Below, piece by piece: positions 53,081-61,644 of a stretch of DNA of 64,000 bases (within the stretch, counting starts at the first letter, position 1; every line of letters starts with the position of its first letter). The translations under genes were made by a program, and so were the position numbers. The notes under the pieces are model-generated. The model had not been told where the DNA came from and searched no databases. It saw nothing but the letters and a program-made list of their open reading frames with translations. This DNA is from Nakamurella aerolata (GTDB lineage: Bacteria; Actinomycetota; Actinomycetes; Mycobacteriales; Nakamurellaceae): NCBI RefSeq assembly GCF_013002705.1, contig NZ_JABEND010000001.1:310001-374000 (forward strand), given 5' to 3'.

Positions 53081-53911
53081 ATGACAACCACCTCCGAGGC
53101 CAGCCGCTACCAGCAGCTCCGCGACCACCTGACCTACCTCCGACTGGCCGACGCCGCCGAAGCCCTCCCGGCCGTCCTGGACGAAGCGAAAGCAGGCCAG
53201 CACAGCATCACTGCGACACTGGAACAGCTGCTGCGGATCGAGGTGCAGGCCACCGAAACCCGCCGACTGGCCGGCCGGCTCCGCTTCGCGAACCTGCCCA
53301 CCCCAGCCACCCTGGAAGACTTCGACTACGACGCCCAACCCGGCATCGACCCCGACCTGATCCGCGACCTCGCCTCCGGCCGCTACCTCGACACCGCCAC
53401 GAACATCCTGCTGATCGGGCCGCCCGGCGTCGGCAAAACCATGCTCGCCGTCGGCCTGGCCCGCAAAGTCGCCGAAGCCGGCCACCGCACCTACTTCACC
53501 AACGCCGCCGACCTCGTCGCCCGCTGCCACCGCGCCGCCATCGAGGGCCGCTGGGCCACCACCATGCGCTTCTACGCCGGCCCCGCCGCCCTGGTCATCG
53601 ACGAACTTGGCTACCTGCCGCTGCCCGCCGAAGCCGCCTCATCACTGTTCCAAGTCGTCAACCAGCGGTACCTGAAGTCCTCGATCATCCTGACCACCAA
53701 CAGACCGGTCACCGAATGGGGCCAAGTCCTCGGCGATAACACCGTCGCCGCAGCACTCTTAGACCGCCTACTCCACCGATCAGTTGTCATCGACATCACC
53801 GGCGACAGCTACCGCCTCCGCGACCACCAAGCCCGCACCGACAACCTCCGACGCGCCACCCAACCCAGCTCCGCTACGATCCCACGGTCACCAGATGGCC
53901 AATTTCGATGA
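53081..53911 (+). CDS. istB: IS21 helper ATPase IstB, copy 1
   Basis: 276-aa AAA+ ATPase that helps IstA choose target DNA. Walker A GPPGVGKT near residue 112, Walker B ALVIDELGYLPL near residue 170, sensor TTNRPVTEW. ATG is preceded by GGAAGGAAA. Ends 32 nt before the element's right terminus. Confidence 0.95.
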   Translation: MTTTSEASRYQQLRDHLTYLRLADAAEALPAVLDEAKAGQHSITATLEQLLRIEVQATETRRLAGRLRFANLPTPATLEDFDYDAQPGIDPDLIRDLASGRYLDTATNILLIGPPGVGKTMLAVGLARKVAEAGHRTYFTNAADLVARCHRAAIEGRWATTMRFYAGPAALVIDELGYLPLPAEAASSLFQVVNQRYLKSSIILTTNRPVTEWGQVLGDNTVAAALLDRLLHRSVVIDITGDSYRLRDHQARTDNLRRATQPSSATIPRSPDGQFR

Positions 53912-54219
53912 GCAACCCTGGGGATTTTCGGTAAGCGTCATCACCGGGCGGTCCACAGGCGACCCGGCTCGGGCCAACAGCCGAATTCACCGCGGGTTTC
54001 ACCTACAACGTGGGTGCCTGGAATGACAGCCAGTCGGTAGGCGCTGGCATCATCAGCTTCCGCGTCGATGAACTCACTCGGCTCCCGGTCGATCGCGTGT
54101 ATCGCGGAAAGTCGGGAATTGGGGGTCCATCGGACCGCACGACGCCGCAGTTGACGGTCAATGATTGGCTCGCTGCCACCTGCGACGACAAGCGCTGACT
54201 CGCGCCGCCGCTCCCGTTC

Positions 54220-54458
54220 GTGACGACTTGCCGTTTGTCCCGGCTGCCGATCCGCCGGCCGGCGGTGTCCCAGCATCTCCGGGTGCTGACGGGTGCCGGG
54301 CTTGCCGGCGATCAAGCGGCCGGCACCCGGCGGATCCACGCGCTGGATCCGCCGGTCTGGACGACATCAGGTCATTCGTGTCGACGTTCTGACACGACGA
54401 TCTTGCGCACTTCGCCGACTGCATTGAGCAAGAGACCAGGACCGGGGGAGCGGCGTGA
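54220..54458 (+). pseudogene. ArsR-family regulator remnant
   Basis: Recognisable pieces of an ArsR winged helix in changing phase: RRPAVSQHLRVLTGAGLAGDQAAGTRRIHALDP in one frame (quoted in parts), then AGLDDIRSFVSTF, TGA at 54390-54392 where homologues have Trp, and HDDLAHFADCIEQET to a TGA at 54456. The N-terminal third is missing. At least one frameshift and one nonsense change, so non-functional. The stretch 54459-54603 holds nothing I can assign. Confidence 0.6.
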
Positions 54459-54603
54459 ACACCCTGCATGCCAACAGTTTTGAGTGTGCGCCCGCCGCGT
54501 CGGCTGACCCTTGCCTGGATGGTCAACGCGCGGGCGAGGGACTGAGCGTGAGTAGAGCTGCAGCCGCCGTGCCCATCGGGACGGTGTCCTCGATCGGCTT
54601 CGC

Positions 54604-55038
54604 TCAGCCGGCTGGCTCGGTGTTTCGGTGTTGGCGCAGGCGCACAACGATGAACAGCGTCACCGCCGCGACGATCGCGACGATGACAACCTTCTGCAGG
54701 ACGTCGGTGTAGCGCTCGACGAGGTGCCAGTTCTGGCCGAGCTGGTAGCCGGCGGTGACGAAGATGGCGTTCCACGCCAGGCTTCCGAGGGTGGTGAGGA
54801 TGAGGAACCGCAGCAGATTCATCCGTTCGACACCGGCGGGGAGGGAGATGAAGCTCCTGACCAGCGGCACCATCCGGCCGAAGAGCACCGCCTTACCGCC
54901 ATGTCTGCTGAACCACGTCTCGGCGCGGTCCACGTCCGTGACCTTCACCAGCGGAATCCGGTCAGCGAGTCTTCTTACCCGATCCCGACCCAACAGGGCG
55001 CCCAGCGCGTAGACGATGACCGCACCGGCGACCGACCC
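54604..55038 (-). pseudogene. DedA-family membrane protein, 5' truncated
   Basis: About 145 C-terminal residues of a DedA/SNARE-associated protein: GSVAGAVIVYALGALLGRDR, then FSRHGGKAVLFGRMVPLVRSFISLPAGVERMN (in parts) and a final helix. A full DedA has some 60 more N-terminal residues with a transmembrane segment; upstream of 55038 the frame holds unrelated Arg/Ser-rich sequence. 55039-55394 contains no gene I can support. Confidence 0.65.
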
Positions 55039-55394
55039 TGGTCGGTCCTCGAACGCCGTCGAATCGAACGACGAGCGCCTAGCTGTACGAGGCCAGGTCG
55101 GTTCTGATCCACATGCCGGACTGCCGGCATCCCAGGTCCCGCAGGCACCAGCCATGGGGGTGCTGGCCGGGCGCTAGGGGGGATGCGCCCGACCAGGGTG
55201 CCGGCACGGAGCTGTACGCCTCGGTGCCGGCGGTTCGGGAACAACACCCGCGGCGAGATACTGCTTGACCGTCTCGGATCATGCTGACCAACGGCCCACC
55301 CCACATGCCGTGACCTGCTACTGGACAACCTGCGTATCAAGTTCGTGCGTATTGGTGTCCGGAGATGGTGATTCGTATCAGACGCGACCAGGTC

Positions 55395-56690
55395 TCAGAA
55401 GCCGAAAGAGTTGTGGGGCAACGGGTCGATGCTGAAGAGTCGCGAGATCCGGTCGACGGCGTCGAGACTGTTGGCTTTGATTTGGCCGGCGTAGGCCAGG
55501 TCATGAGCCGAGACGCCACCGAAGAAGAGTGAGCTGATGGCCTGGATGCTCAGAACTGCGTCAGGAACGCGGTCGACGGGCACGCATGTTGGCCGCTGGC
55601 CGCGGGTCTTGAGTTCCCATGTGCCGACGTTCTGTGGGCACATCGGGTCGTCGGGAATCCGAAGAGTGATCGATTCCTCGTTGGCGTAGGCGCGTCCCGC
55701 CAGCGCGGTCGGCACGTCGAGGAGCCTGGCCCACAAATTGTCAGACTGCCGCGTGACCCGAACGGCGCGTGGATTGGTGAGCATCCACGTGAGAGGCTCC
55801 TGCCGTGGTCGTCCCGGCGCAACAACGGTACGAGTGAGATCGAAGTCGAGCAGCAACTGCCACAACGCGCGGTAGGCCTGAGAGTCTGTCGCCTCTAGCG
55901 CCTCAATAATTAGCGTTCCTGCGTCGCGCTCGGTGGCCGACCAGGGCAGACGAAAATTGGCGATGCCGTCGGCCACGCCCTCAGCGGAGCGATGGATGAG
56001 GAATCTCAGTGGCCCACTAGTCCCTGCGGCGCTGTCCGAGAGACTGCTCCAATGACTAGCCAGAGGTCTGAGCTCGCCGACGCGGTTGGCGCGAACAGGT
56101 CTGTGGACTTCAGGCCATACTGAGCGCGCTACGGTCGCGTCGACGAGCTCGAGCGAGCCTGTGTCGGCGGGGGCCGGAAGGAATTCTGCTTCGTGGCGGC
56201 CGATCTCAAGTCGAGAACGGTAGGTCGCCACGGAGAACCCGAATCGACCGTAGATACTCCCCTCGCTGGCGCTGAGCATCGCCAGCGGTTCAGATCGTTC
56301 TAACGCGCTGACGAACATCGCCTGCATCATTCGGCGGAGATGTCCGCGGCGTCTGTGCGTCGCAATGACGCCGGTTGCCGTCACACCGGCCATGGGCATT
56401 GTTCGGCCACCCGGGACGGTCACGTCGAAAGAGATTGTCGCGGACGCACCAACGCATTGGCCATCGACGAACGCAGCCATGGGATGAAAGGCTGAATCCT
56501 CGATGTCAGCTGCAGCCCACTCATCCAACTGCGTGTCCGCAGCAGGACTGTTCGGCGGTGGCCACGGCTCGCTGCCACCATGCCAAGCTGCATTCGCCGG
56601 CTCCCAGTTCGGTAGGCCGTTCGCGAAGGGCAAGGCGCGGTAGTAGGCGCGCATCTCGTTTGGTTCCGGTGGCCTCGTTGAGTCGTTCAC
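55395..56690 (-). CDS. Eis-type N-acetyltransferase
   Basis: 431-aa protein with the Eis layout: N-terminal GNAT domain, a degenerate second GNAT domain and a C-terminal sterol-carrier-like domain. Seen: MAGVTATGVIATHRRRGHLRRMMQAMF near residue 95-120 (in parts; acetyl-CoA loop), SEGSIYGRFGFSVATYRSRLEI with the Eis Tyr/Phe motif, and a free C-terminal Phe, whose carboxylate is catalytic in Eis. Family members acetylate amines of aminoglycosides or protein lysines. GTG 56690 is preferred over a TTG at 56720; ATG 56654 is also possible. Confidence 0.8.
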   Translation of the reverse strand: MNDSTRPPEPNEMRAYYRALPFANGLPNWEPANAAWHGGSEPWPPPNSPAADTQLDEWAAADIEDSAFHPMAAFVDGQCVGASATISFDVTVPGGRTMPMAGVTATGVIATHRRRGHLRRMMQAMFVSALERSEPLAMLSASEGSIYGRFGFSVATYRSRLEIGRHEAEFLPAPADTGSLELVDATVARSVWPEVHRPVRANRVGELRPLASHWSSLSDSAAGTSGPLRFLIHRSAEGVADGIANFRLPWSATERDAGTLIIEALEATDSQAYRALWQLLLDFDLTRTVVAPGRPRQEPLTWMLTNPRAVRVTRQSDNLWARLLDVPTALAGRAYANEESITLRIPDDPMCPQNVGTWELKTRGQRPTCVPVDRVPDAVLSIQAISSLFFGGVSAHDLAYAGQIKANSLDAVDRISRLFSIDPLPHNSFGF

Positions 56691-56780
56691 GACAGGTATT
56701 CCACACCAGTTGGATCGCAATCACTACCTAATAACCCAGGCAGGGTCGTGGAGGAGATCAGCGACCATCCGGTGGGTCTG

Positions 56781-56809
56781 TCACGGCGACCTGATTGCGC
56801 GTCCTGCGT
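56781..56809 (-). other. Displaced 3' tail of the recombinase-like gene
   Basis: Minus-strand codons GRAIRSP plus TGA. Joining this to the gene at 59199-60683 across IS21 copy 2 (removing the IS and one TGCGT) restores ...WARYAGRAIRSP and the original stop at 56781. These bases are now on the far side of the IS. Confidence 0.75.
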
Positions 56810-56881
56810 TGATGGCGCTTACCTGAATCTCCCCAGTCCTGCTCACTGAAATTCCCCACCTGCGTGGCTCCCGCACATGCG

Positions 56882-56942
56882 GCGGGGCCCCTTCGATGCT
56901 GGCGGTCTCTGACCACCTGCCAGCTGACCGAAGGGGCCCCGC
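56882..56942. promoter_or_regulatory. Long inverted repeat before istA (copy 2)
   Basis: Same 14-bp arms and 33-nt loop as at 51624-51684, ending 3 nt before istA. Confidence 0.6.
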
Positions 56943-56945
56943 TTC

Positions 56946-58292
56946 ATGCTCACACAGGAGGACGACGTGGACATCCATGCACTACGAAGACGGGGCTGGT
57001 CGATCTCGGCGATCGCCCGGCATGTGGGCCGGGACCGTAAGACGGTCCGGGCCTACCTCAACGGCGTCCGGCAGGTCGGTCAGCGTGCCCCGGCCGGCGA
57101 GGACGCGTTCGCCCGGTTCGTCGACTACGTCGCCGCCCGGCTGGCTGAGGACCCGCATCTGTGGGCCACCGCCCTGTTCGATGAGGTCCGCCGGTTGGGC
57201 TACGACCGCTCGTATCCCTCGTTCACCCGGGCGCTGCGCCTGCGTGGGCTGCGGCCGCCGTGCGAGCGGTGTCGGCCGGCGACCGGGCGCCCGGTCGCGG
57301 TCATCGAGCATCCGGCGGGTGAGGAAACCCAGTGGGACTGGGTCGAGCTACCCGACCCGCCGCCGGGCTGGGACGGCTACGGCCGCAAGGCCTGCCTACT
57401 GGTCGGCGCGTTGGCCCACTCCGGGAAGTGGCGCGGCGAACTGTGTGAAGCCATGGACCAGGCGCAGCTGGCCGCCGCGCAACACAAGATCGCGACCAAA
57501 CTCGGTGGGGTGACGCAGGATTGGCGGTTCGACCGGATGGCCACCGTCGTCCACCCCAGCAGTGCGAAGGTCACCGCCAGCTACGCCGCGATCGCGAAAC
57601 ACTTCGGTGTCCGGGTCACGGTGTGTCCGCCGCGGCGCGGGAACCGTAAAGGCGTGGTCGAAAAGGCCAACCACACTGCGGCGCAACGCTGGTGGCGCAG
57701 CCTGCCCGACGACATTACTGCTGCGGCAGCGCAGGCATCGCTGGACGACTTCTGTGAACAGGTCACCGACCAACGCGGCCGCATCGATCCGGACGGAAAC
57801 CGGTGCACCGTAGCCGACCTCGCCGCCCATGAGCCGCTACGGCCGGTCCCCGCTGCACCGCCGGTCGCGGTGATCACCGTGGCCAGGAAGGCCTCCGCGC
57901 AGGCGTTGGTGTCCTACCGCGGCAACACCTACTCCGTCCCACCGGCCCAGGCTGGCCAACTCGTGACCGTGAGCCATCGGCTCGATGCGGCCACTCTGTC
58001 GATCACCACCAACGCTGGTGTCACCGTCGTGGTCCACCACCGGCGGCCCGACGGCGCAGGCGCAGTGGTCCGTACCGAGCAGCATGTCACCGCGTTGAAC
58101 ACCGCCGCGATGACCGCCACCACCCCGGCGGCGCCGCACCGGTCCAAACAACGGATCCCACCCGGCCCGGCAGCGCGAGCCGCCGCCGACACCCTCCGCG
58201 GCAGGACCCCGACACCAGCGGCCTCAGCCGCGGTGATCGACCTGAACCAATACGCCCAAGCCGCCGCCCGCCGCCGCACCCTGCCCCAATGA
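56946..58292 (+). CDS. istA: IS21 transposase IstA, copy 2
   Basis: 448 aa, identical in translation to copy 1 (helix-turn-helix, DDE core and C-terminal beta domain all intact). Both copies therefore look transposition-competent. Confidence 0.95.
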   Translation: MLTQEDDVDIHALRRRGWSISAIARHVGRDRKTVRAYLNGVRQVGQRAPAGEDAFARFVDYVAARLAEDPHLWATALFDEVRRLGYDRSYPSFTRALRLRGLRPPCERCRPATGRPVAVIEHPAGEETQWDWVELPDPPPGWDGYGRKACLLVGALAHSGKWRGELCEAMDQAQLAAAQHKIATKLGGVTQDWRFDRMATVVHPSSAKVTASYAAIAKHFGVRVTVCPPRRGNRKGVVEKANHTAAQRWWRSLPDDITAAAAQASLDDFCEQVTDQRGRIDPDGNRCTVADLAAHEPLRPVPAAPPVAVITVARKASAQALVSYRGNTYSVPPAQAGQLVTVSHRLDAATLSITTNAGVTVVVHHRRPDGAGAVVRTEQHVTALNTAAMTATTPAAPHRSKQRIPPGPAARAAADTLRGRTPTPAASAAVIDLNQYAQAAARRRTLPQ

Positions 58293-58338
58293 ACAAGCAC
58301 ACCACAACACCCGAACATGTTGGAAGGAAACCACTCTC

Positions 58339-59169
58339 ATGACAACCACCTCCGAGGCCAGCCGCTACCAGCAGCTCCGCGACCACCTGACCTACCTCCG
58401 ACTGGCCGACGCCGCCGAAGCCCTCCCGGCCGTCCTGGACGAAGCGAAAGCAGGCCAGCACAGCATCACTGCGACACTGGAACAGCTGCTGCGGATCGAG
58501 GTGCAGGCCACCGAAACCCGCCGACTGGCCGGCCGGCTCCGCTTCGCGAACCTGCCCACCCCAGCCACCCTGGAAGACTTCGACTACGACGCCCAACCCG
58601 GCATCGACCCCGACCTGATCCGCGACCTCGCCTCCGGCCGCTACCTCGACACCGCCACGAACATCCTGCTGATCGGGCCGCCCGGCGTCGGCAAAACCAT
58701 GCTCGCCGTCGGCCTGGCCCGCAAAGTCGCCGAAGCCGGCCACCGCACCTACTTCACCAACGCCGCCGACCTCGTCGCCCGCTGCCACCGCGCCGCCATC
58801 GAGGGCCGCTGGGCCACCACCATGCGCTTCTACGCCGGCCCCGCCGCCCTGGTCATCGACGAACTTGGCTACCTGCCGCTGCCCGCCGAAGCCGCCTCAT
58901 CACTGTTCCAAGTCGTCAACCAGCGGTACCTGAAGTCCTCGATCATCCTGACCACCAACAGACCGGTCACCGAATGGGGCCAAGTCCTCGGCGATAACAC
59001 CGTCGCCGCAGCACTCTTAGACCGCCTACTCCACCGATCAGTTGTCATCGACATCACCGGCGACAGCTACCGCCTCCGCGACCACCAAGCCCGCACCGAC
59101 AACCTCCGACGCGCCACCCAACCCAGCTCCGCTACGATCCCACGGTCACCAGATGGCCAATTTCGATGA
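58339..59169 (+). CDS. istB: IS21 helper ATPase IstB, copy 2
   Basis: 276 aa, identical in translation to copy 1, with intact Walker A and B motifs. Confidence 0.95.
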   Translation: MTTTSEASRYQQLRDHLTYLRLADAAEALPAVLDEAKAGQHSITATLEQLLRIEVQATETRRLAGRLRFANLPTPATLEDFDYDAQPGIDPDLIRDLASGRYLDTATNILLIGPPGVGKTMLAVGLARKVAEAGHRTYFTNAADLVARCHRAAIEGRWATTMRFYAGPAALVIDELGYLPLPAEAASSLFQVVNQRYLKSSIILTTNRPVTEWGQVLGDNTVAAALLDRLLHRSVVIDITGDSYRLRDHQARTDNLRRATQPSSATIPRSPDGQFR

Positions 59170-59198
59170 GCAACCCTGGGGATTTTCGGTAAGCGTCA

Positions 59199-60683
59199 TC
59201 ATGCGTAGCGGGCCCATGGCTCAGCGGCCTTGCTCGCGTGAAGAAACGCGACTTGGTGGCTGTACCCGAGCGCGTCGGCGACGAGTGATGGCGGGCATTC
59301 CAGGACGAGCTCCCCGATGGCTCTGTTCCGGGCGCCGCGAAGGTTGATTCCGAGGTTTCGGAGTCGGATCATCACGGTGTTGGGGTGTAGGTGCTGCCCG
59401 GCGGCGTATCCGGGGAAGAGCCAGGGGCTGTCCGGACCGGTGGAGGTTCGCAGGTTGGGTCGTGCGGCGATGTGACTGCGAAGGACACCGGCGAACGGCT
59501 CTGGTACGGCAACAGGCTTCTCGCCGAACCGAATGGTCATGCCGATGTCGGTGTCTCTGATGATGTTGGTTTCGAACGTGACGACTCTGACCAGTGGCTG
59601 CGCGTATAGCAGCAGAAGCATGCCGGCCGTACGGTAGGGAAGCGATTCGCTTGTGCCGGTGAGTAATTCGTGGATCCAGGCGAGCCGCTGGTCCTGGCTG
59701 AGTGATGGGCTCGCTTTGGCCGATCGATGTTGGATTGTCACGGCCGTGTTGAGTTGTGCTCGTTTGGTGACGACGAAGAAGGTTCTGATCGCGCTGCGTG
59801 TTGTCGGCCCGCCGGCAAGCCACTCGTCGGCGTCCGGCTGCGTGCAGGTCTCCGCGGTCCGTTCGTACGTTTCGTGGAGCCACACCAGGAACTTGAGTGT
59901 TTCGGTGATCTCCTGCTTGGCCGAGTGCACGGGTCCACGGGTGGAGCTACCTGCCGCCGCCTTTGCGCGGATGCGGCGCAGGTGGTGCCAGGTGGCAAAT
60001 TGCCGCACCGGCTGGCTGACTTCGTCGGGCAGCCCGTCGAGCTTGGCGTCAATCCACTGCTCGAAGCGAGGAAGGTACTGGTCGCGCTGGGGGAGTAGCC
60101 CGTGATGTTGCAGGATCGCGCGCAGGTGCTCGGTCGGCTTGCCGGGCACCGTGTCGAGCCCTTCGTGGGTAGCGGGAATGGTGCCGTCACCGAGCGCGCG
60201 CAGTAGCTGTTGAACTTTCGCGGAGCGTTTCCAGACGATGATCGATTCGGGTCGGTCGGCGGCACACAGTGCGTCGACGAGTCCGACGAGGGCTGGGTCG
60301 GTTGGTTCGCCGCCGAGGATGCGGTGCAGGTCGTCGCGCAGCGCGCACCGAGCGCATAGCCGACCGCGGTGGTGTCCGGCTTCAATGTCGCACCGTTCGC
60401 AGTGGAAGTCGTAAGGGATATCAGCGCAGGTCGAGCAGATCGGGTCGCCGTCGGCGCTGGGCGGTCCGGGCAGGAGTCGCTCTTGCAAGCACTCAGGGCA
60501 GGTTCCGCGGGTGTGGACGGCGTCGAAGTAGCAGGTGAAACACAGCCGGCCTTCGGGCCAGATGGCGGCCAGTCGAGGGATGTTGCGACCGCAGCGCGCG
60601 CACGGGTCGTGACGGTCGCTGGTGGTGCGTGGGCGTCCGCGGATGGTGCGGCGAGGGGAGAGGCCGACAGGTTGCGGATCCAT
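59199..60683 (-). CDS. Zinc-knuckle protein with tyrosine-recombinase-like C-terminus
   Basis: 494-aa protein. Residues 28-118 contain six CxxC pairs (CARC, CFTC, CPEC, CSTC, CERC, CARC), enough for three structural zinc sites. The C-terminal half resembles a tyrosine recombinase: RTAGMLLLLYAQPLVRVV (box I-like Arg), HPNTVMIRLRNLGI, RNRAIGELVLECPPSLVADALGYSH (in parts; LGHS-like motif) and a final WARYA. The catalytic Tyr position after LGYSH is not occupied, so it may be inactive or use the Tyr of WARYA. The stop TGA is formed by the IS21 terminus; the native tail is at 56781-56809. Partner recombinase genes are not seen nearby. Confidence 0.6.
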   Translation of the reverse strand: MDPQPVGLSPRRTIRGRPRTTSDRHDPCARCGRNIPRLAAIWPEGRLCFTCYFDAVHTRGTCPECLQERLLPGPPSADGDPICSTCADIPYDFHCERCDIEAGHHRGRLCARCALRDDLHRILGGEPTDPALVGLVDALCAADRPESIIVWKRSAKVQQLLRALGDGTIPATHEGLDTVPGKPTEHLRAILQHHGLLPQRDQYLPRFEQWIDAKLDGLPDEVSQPVRQFATWHHLRRIRAKAAAGSSTRGPVHSAKQEITETLKFLVWLHETYERTAETCTQPDADEWLAGGPTTRSAIRTFFVVTKRAQLNTAVTIQHRSAKASPSLSQDQRLAWIHELLTGTSESLPYRTAGMLLLLYAQPLVRVVTFETNIIRDTDIGMTIRFGEKPVAVPEPFAGVLRSHIAARPNLRTSTGPDSPWLFPGYAAGQHLHPNTVMIRLRNLGINLRGARNRAIGELVLECPPSLVADALGYSHQVAFLHASKAAEPWARYA

Positions 60684-60754
60684 CGCTACGCCAGTCCTAT
60701 TCGTCGAGGATGTTGGCCCTGCGTGGCCGGACGCTGCGGTCCAATTGCACGACG

Positions 60755-61006
60755 TTAGGAGCCGCCGCGGTGCCGGTCTTTACACGAAAGGTCTGCCAGC
60801 AGCAGCAGCTGGTCGTCGTCGGCCATTTGGGCACGTGTCGCGCACACGATCTCAGTGCCGCCGGAGATCAGGGTTACCCATGCGGTGTCCGGGCGGTGCA
60901 CGAGCGCCCGGGCCACAGCCCGCGCAGATCCCTGAGAGGCACCGTCGTGCCGTGTGAGGTGTCGGAAAGCTGCATGATTGCTGTCTATCACGTCGCTTTC
61001 AGCCAC
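60755..61006 (-). pseudogene. Possible AsnC/Lrp-type regulator fragment
   Basis: 83-codon frame whose middle (ARALVHRPDTAWVTLISGGTEIVCATRAQ, in parts) resembles the ligand-binding RAM region of actinobacterial AsnC proteins. No helix-turn-helix precedes it and the C-terminus is cut. 60684-60754 contains no gene I can assign. Weak call. Confidence 0.25.
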
Positions 61007-61039
61007 TTTTGGGCCGAGCGCAACGCATCTGTCGTCGAT

Positions 61040-61228
61040 CTAGATGTACTGATCGGGGACGTTGATCAATCGTGAGAAGGGCGGCTGGTTGCCGCAGGCT
61101 GTGTGGGGCCGGTGATGGTTGTAGTAGTGCAGCCACCCGTCGAGTTCCCCTCGCCGCTCGGTCTCGCTCGTGTAGCAGCGGGCGTAGGCCCAGCCGTCGG
61201 CCAGCGTGCGATGGAATCTCTCGATCTT
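61040..61228 (-). mobile_element. IS481-family transposase, 3' remnant
   Basis: About 63 C-terminal residues of an integrase-core transposase: KIERFHRTLADGWAYARCYT, then WLHYYNHHRPHTACGNQPPFSRL, the IS481/IS3-type end, with the catalytic Glu in IERFHRT. Sequence upstream of 61228 is unrelated, so the element is truncated. 61229-61545 shows only an 8-bp inverted repeat (TCGAGCCG at 61247, CGGCTCGA at 61264) and GTCGAT-rich sequence. Confidence 0.7.
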
Positions 61229-61545
61229 GTCGGGCACGAACGTAGTTCGAGCCGAGCGAGTCACGGCTCGAGCTTGTGAGAGGCTCACCTGCAGGGAGGT
61301 AAGAGTGACGCTCCACGCAACGGACGGCGTGCATCTCGTCGCGCTTGGCCGACCAGGAAAGACGTCGATTGGTCGATTGGGGTCGTTGAACGGTCGATCG
61401 ACGTCGTCGACCGGCTTCGCTCACCAGCTGCACCGACGGTGAGCACAGACGAGAATTCGAAATGACCAAAGAGCGGCCCGATGGAAAGTCCCGCCGCCCA
61501 GCTCCCGACCGCCCGCGCTAGTGCCGGCCACCCAAGCCCGTCCGT

Positions 61546-61586
61546 AGGGAAGGCCCGACGTGCACGAGGCACAGCGGGCCTTCCCT
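61546..61586 (-). terminator. Terminator-like hairpin after ohyA
   Basis: Perfect 12-bp arms AGGGAAGGCCCG (61546-61557) and CGGGCCTTCCCT (61575-61586) with a 17-nt loop, about 60 nt past the ohyA stop. It lacks a T-run, as is common in high-GC actinobacteria. Confidence 0.65.
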
Positions 61587-61644
61587 GCGTCCCTCTGGGG
61601 CCTGCACCTGAGGGCTGGGGAGGGTGCAGGTCCCGGGGCGGGAG

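Larger units (their letters stand above)
51552..53943 (+). mobile_element. IS21-family insertion sequence, copy 1
   Basis: 2,392-bp element with ends TGATGGCGCTTACC and GGTAAGCGTCATCA (13 of 14 bases inverted) and longer weaker similarity inward, including the repeated CTGAAATTCCCCAC-like units typical of IS21 ends. Flanked by a 5-bp target duplication CCGGG (51547-51551 and 53944-53948). Encodes istA and istB. Copy 2 is at an offset of exactly 5,258 bp and shows no difference in the parts I compared. Confidence 0.95.
51241..54198 (+). pseudogene. Secreted lipoprotein gene split by IS21 copy 1
   Basis: Codons at 51241-51551 encode a signal peptide with lipobox SMLAGC near residue 37, then a beta-rich region (VVGLIGIAKDPQGNLVAVTDG). 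The frame runs into the IS and stops at 51589-51591. If the IS (51552-53943) and one CCGGG target copy are removed, 53949-54198 continues in phase (GPQATRLGPTAEFTAGFTYN, ..., NDWLAATCDDKR) and ends in TGA, giving a 186-aa lipoprotein. I do not recognise the family. Upstream ATG at 51223 is an alternative start. Confidence 0.8.
56810..59201 (+). mobile_element. IS21-family insertion sequence, copy 2
   Basis: Same 2,392-bp element as copy 1 in the same orientation. Target duplication TGCGT (56805-56809 and 59202-59206) differs from that of copy 1, so this was a separate insertion. It lies antiparallel in the end of the recombinase-like gene. Confidence 0.95.

Noticed and set aside
55156-55394. 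Transposase or regulator remnant upstream of the truncated dedA
   Set aside because: Pieces in several minus-strand frames look faintly protein-like, but none matches a family well enough to name.
51552-59201. Composite transposon made of two IS21 copies
   Set aside because: Each copy has its own 5-bp target duplication, and no duplication brackets the whole unit, so the copies inserted separately.
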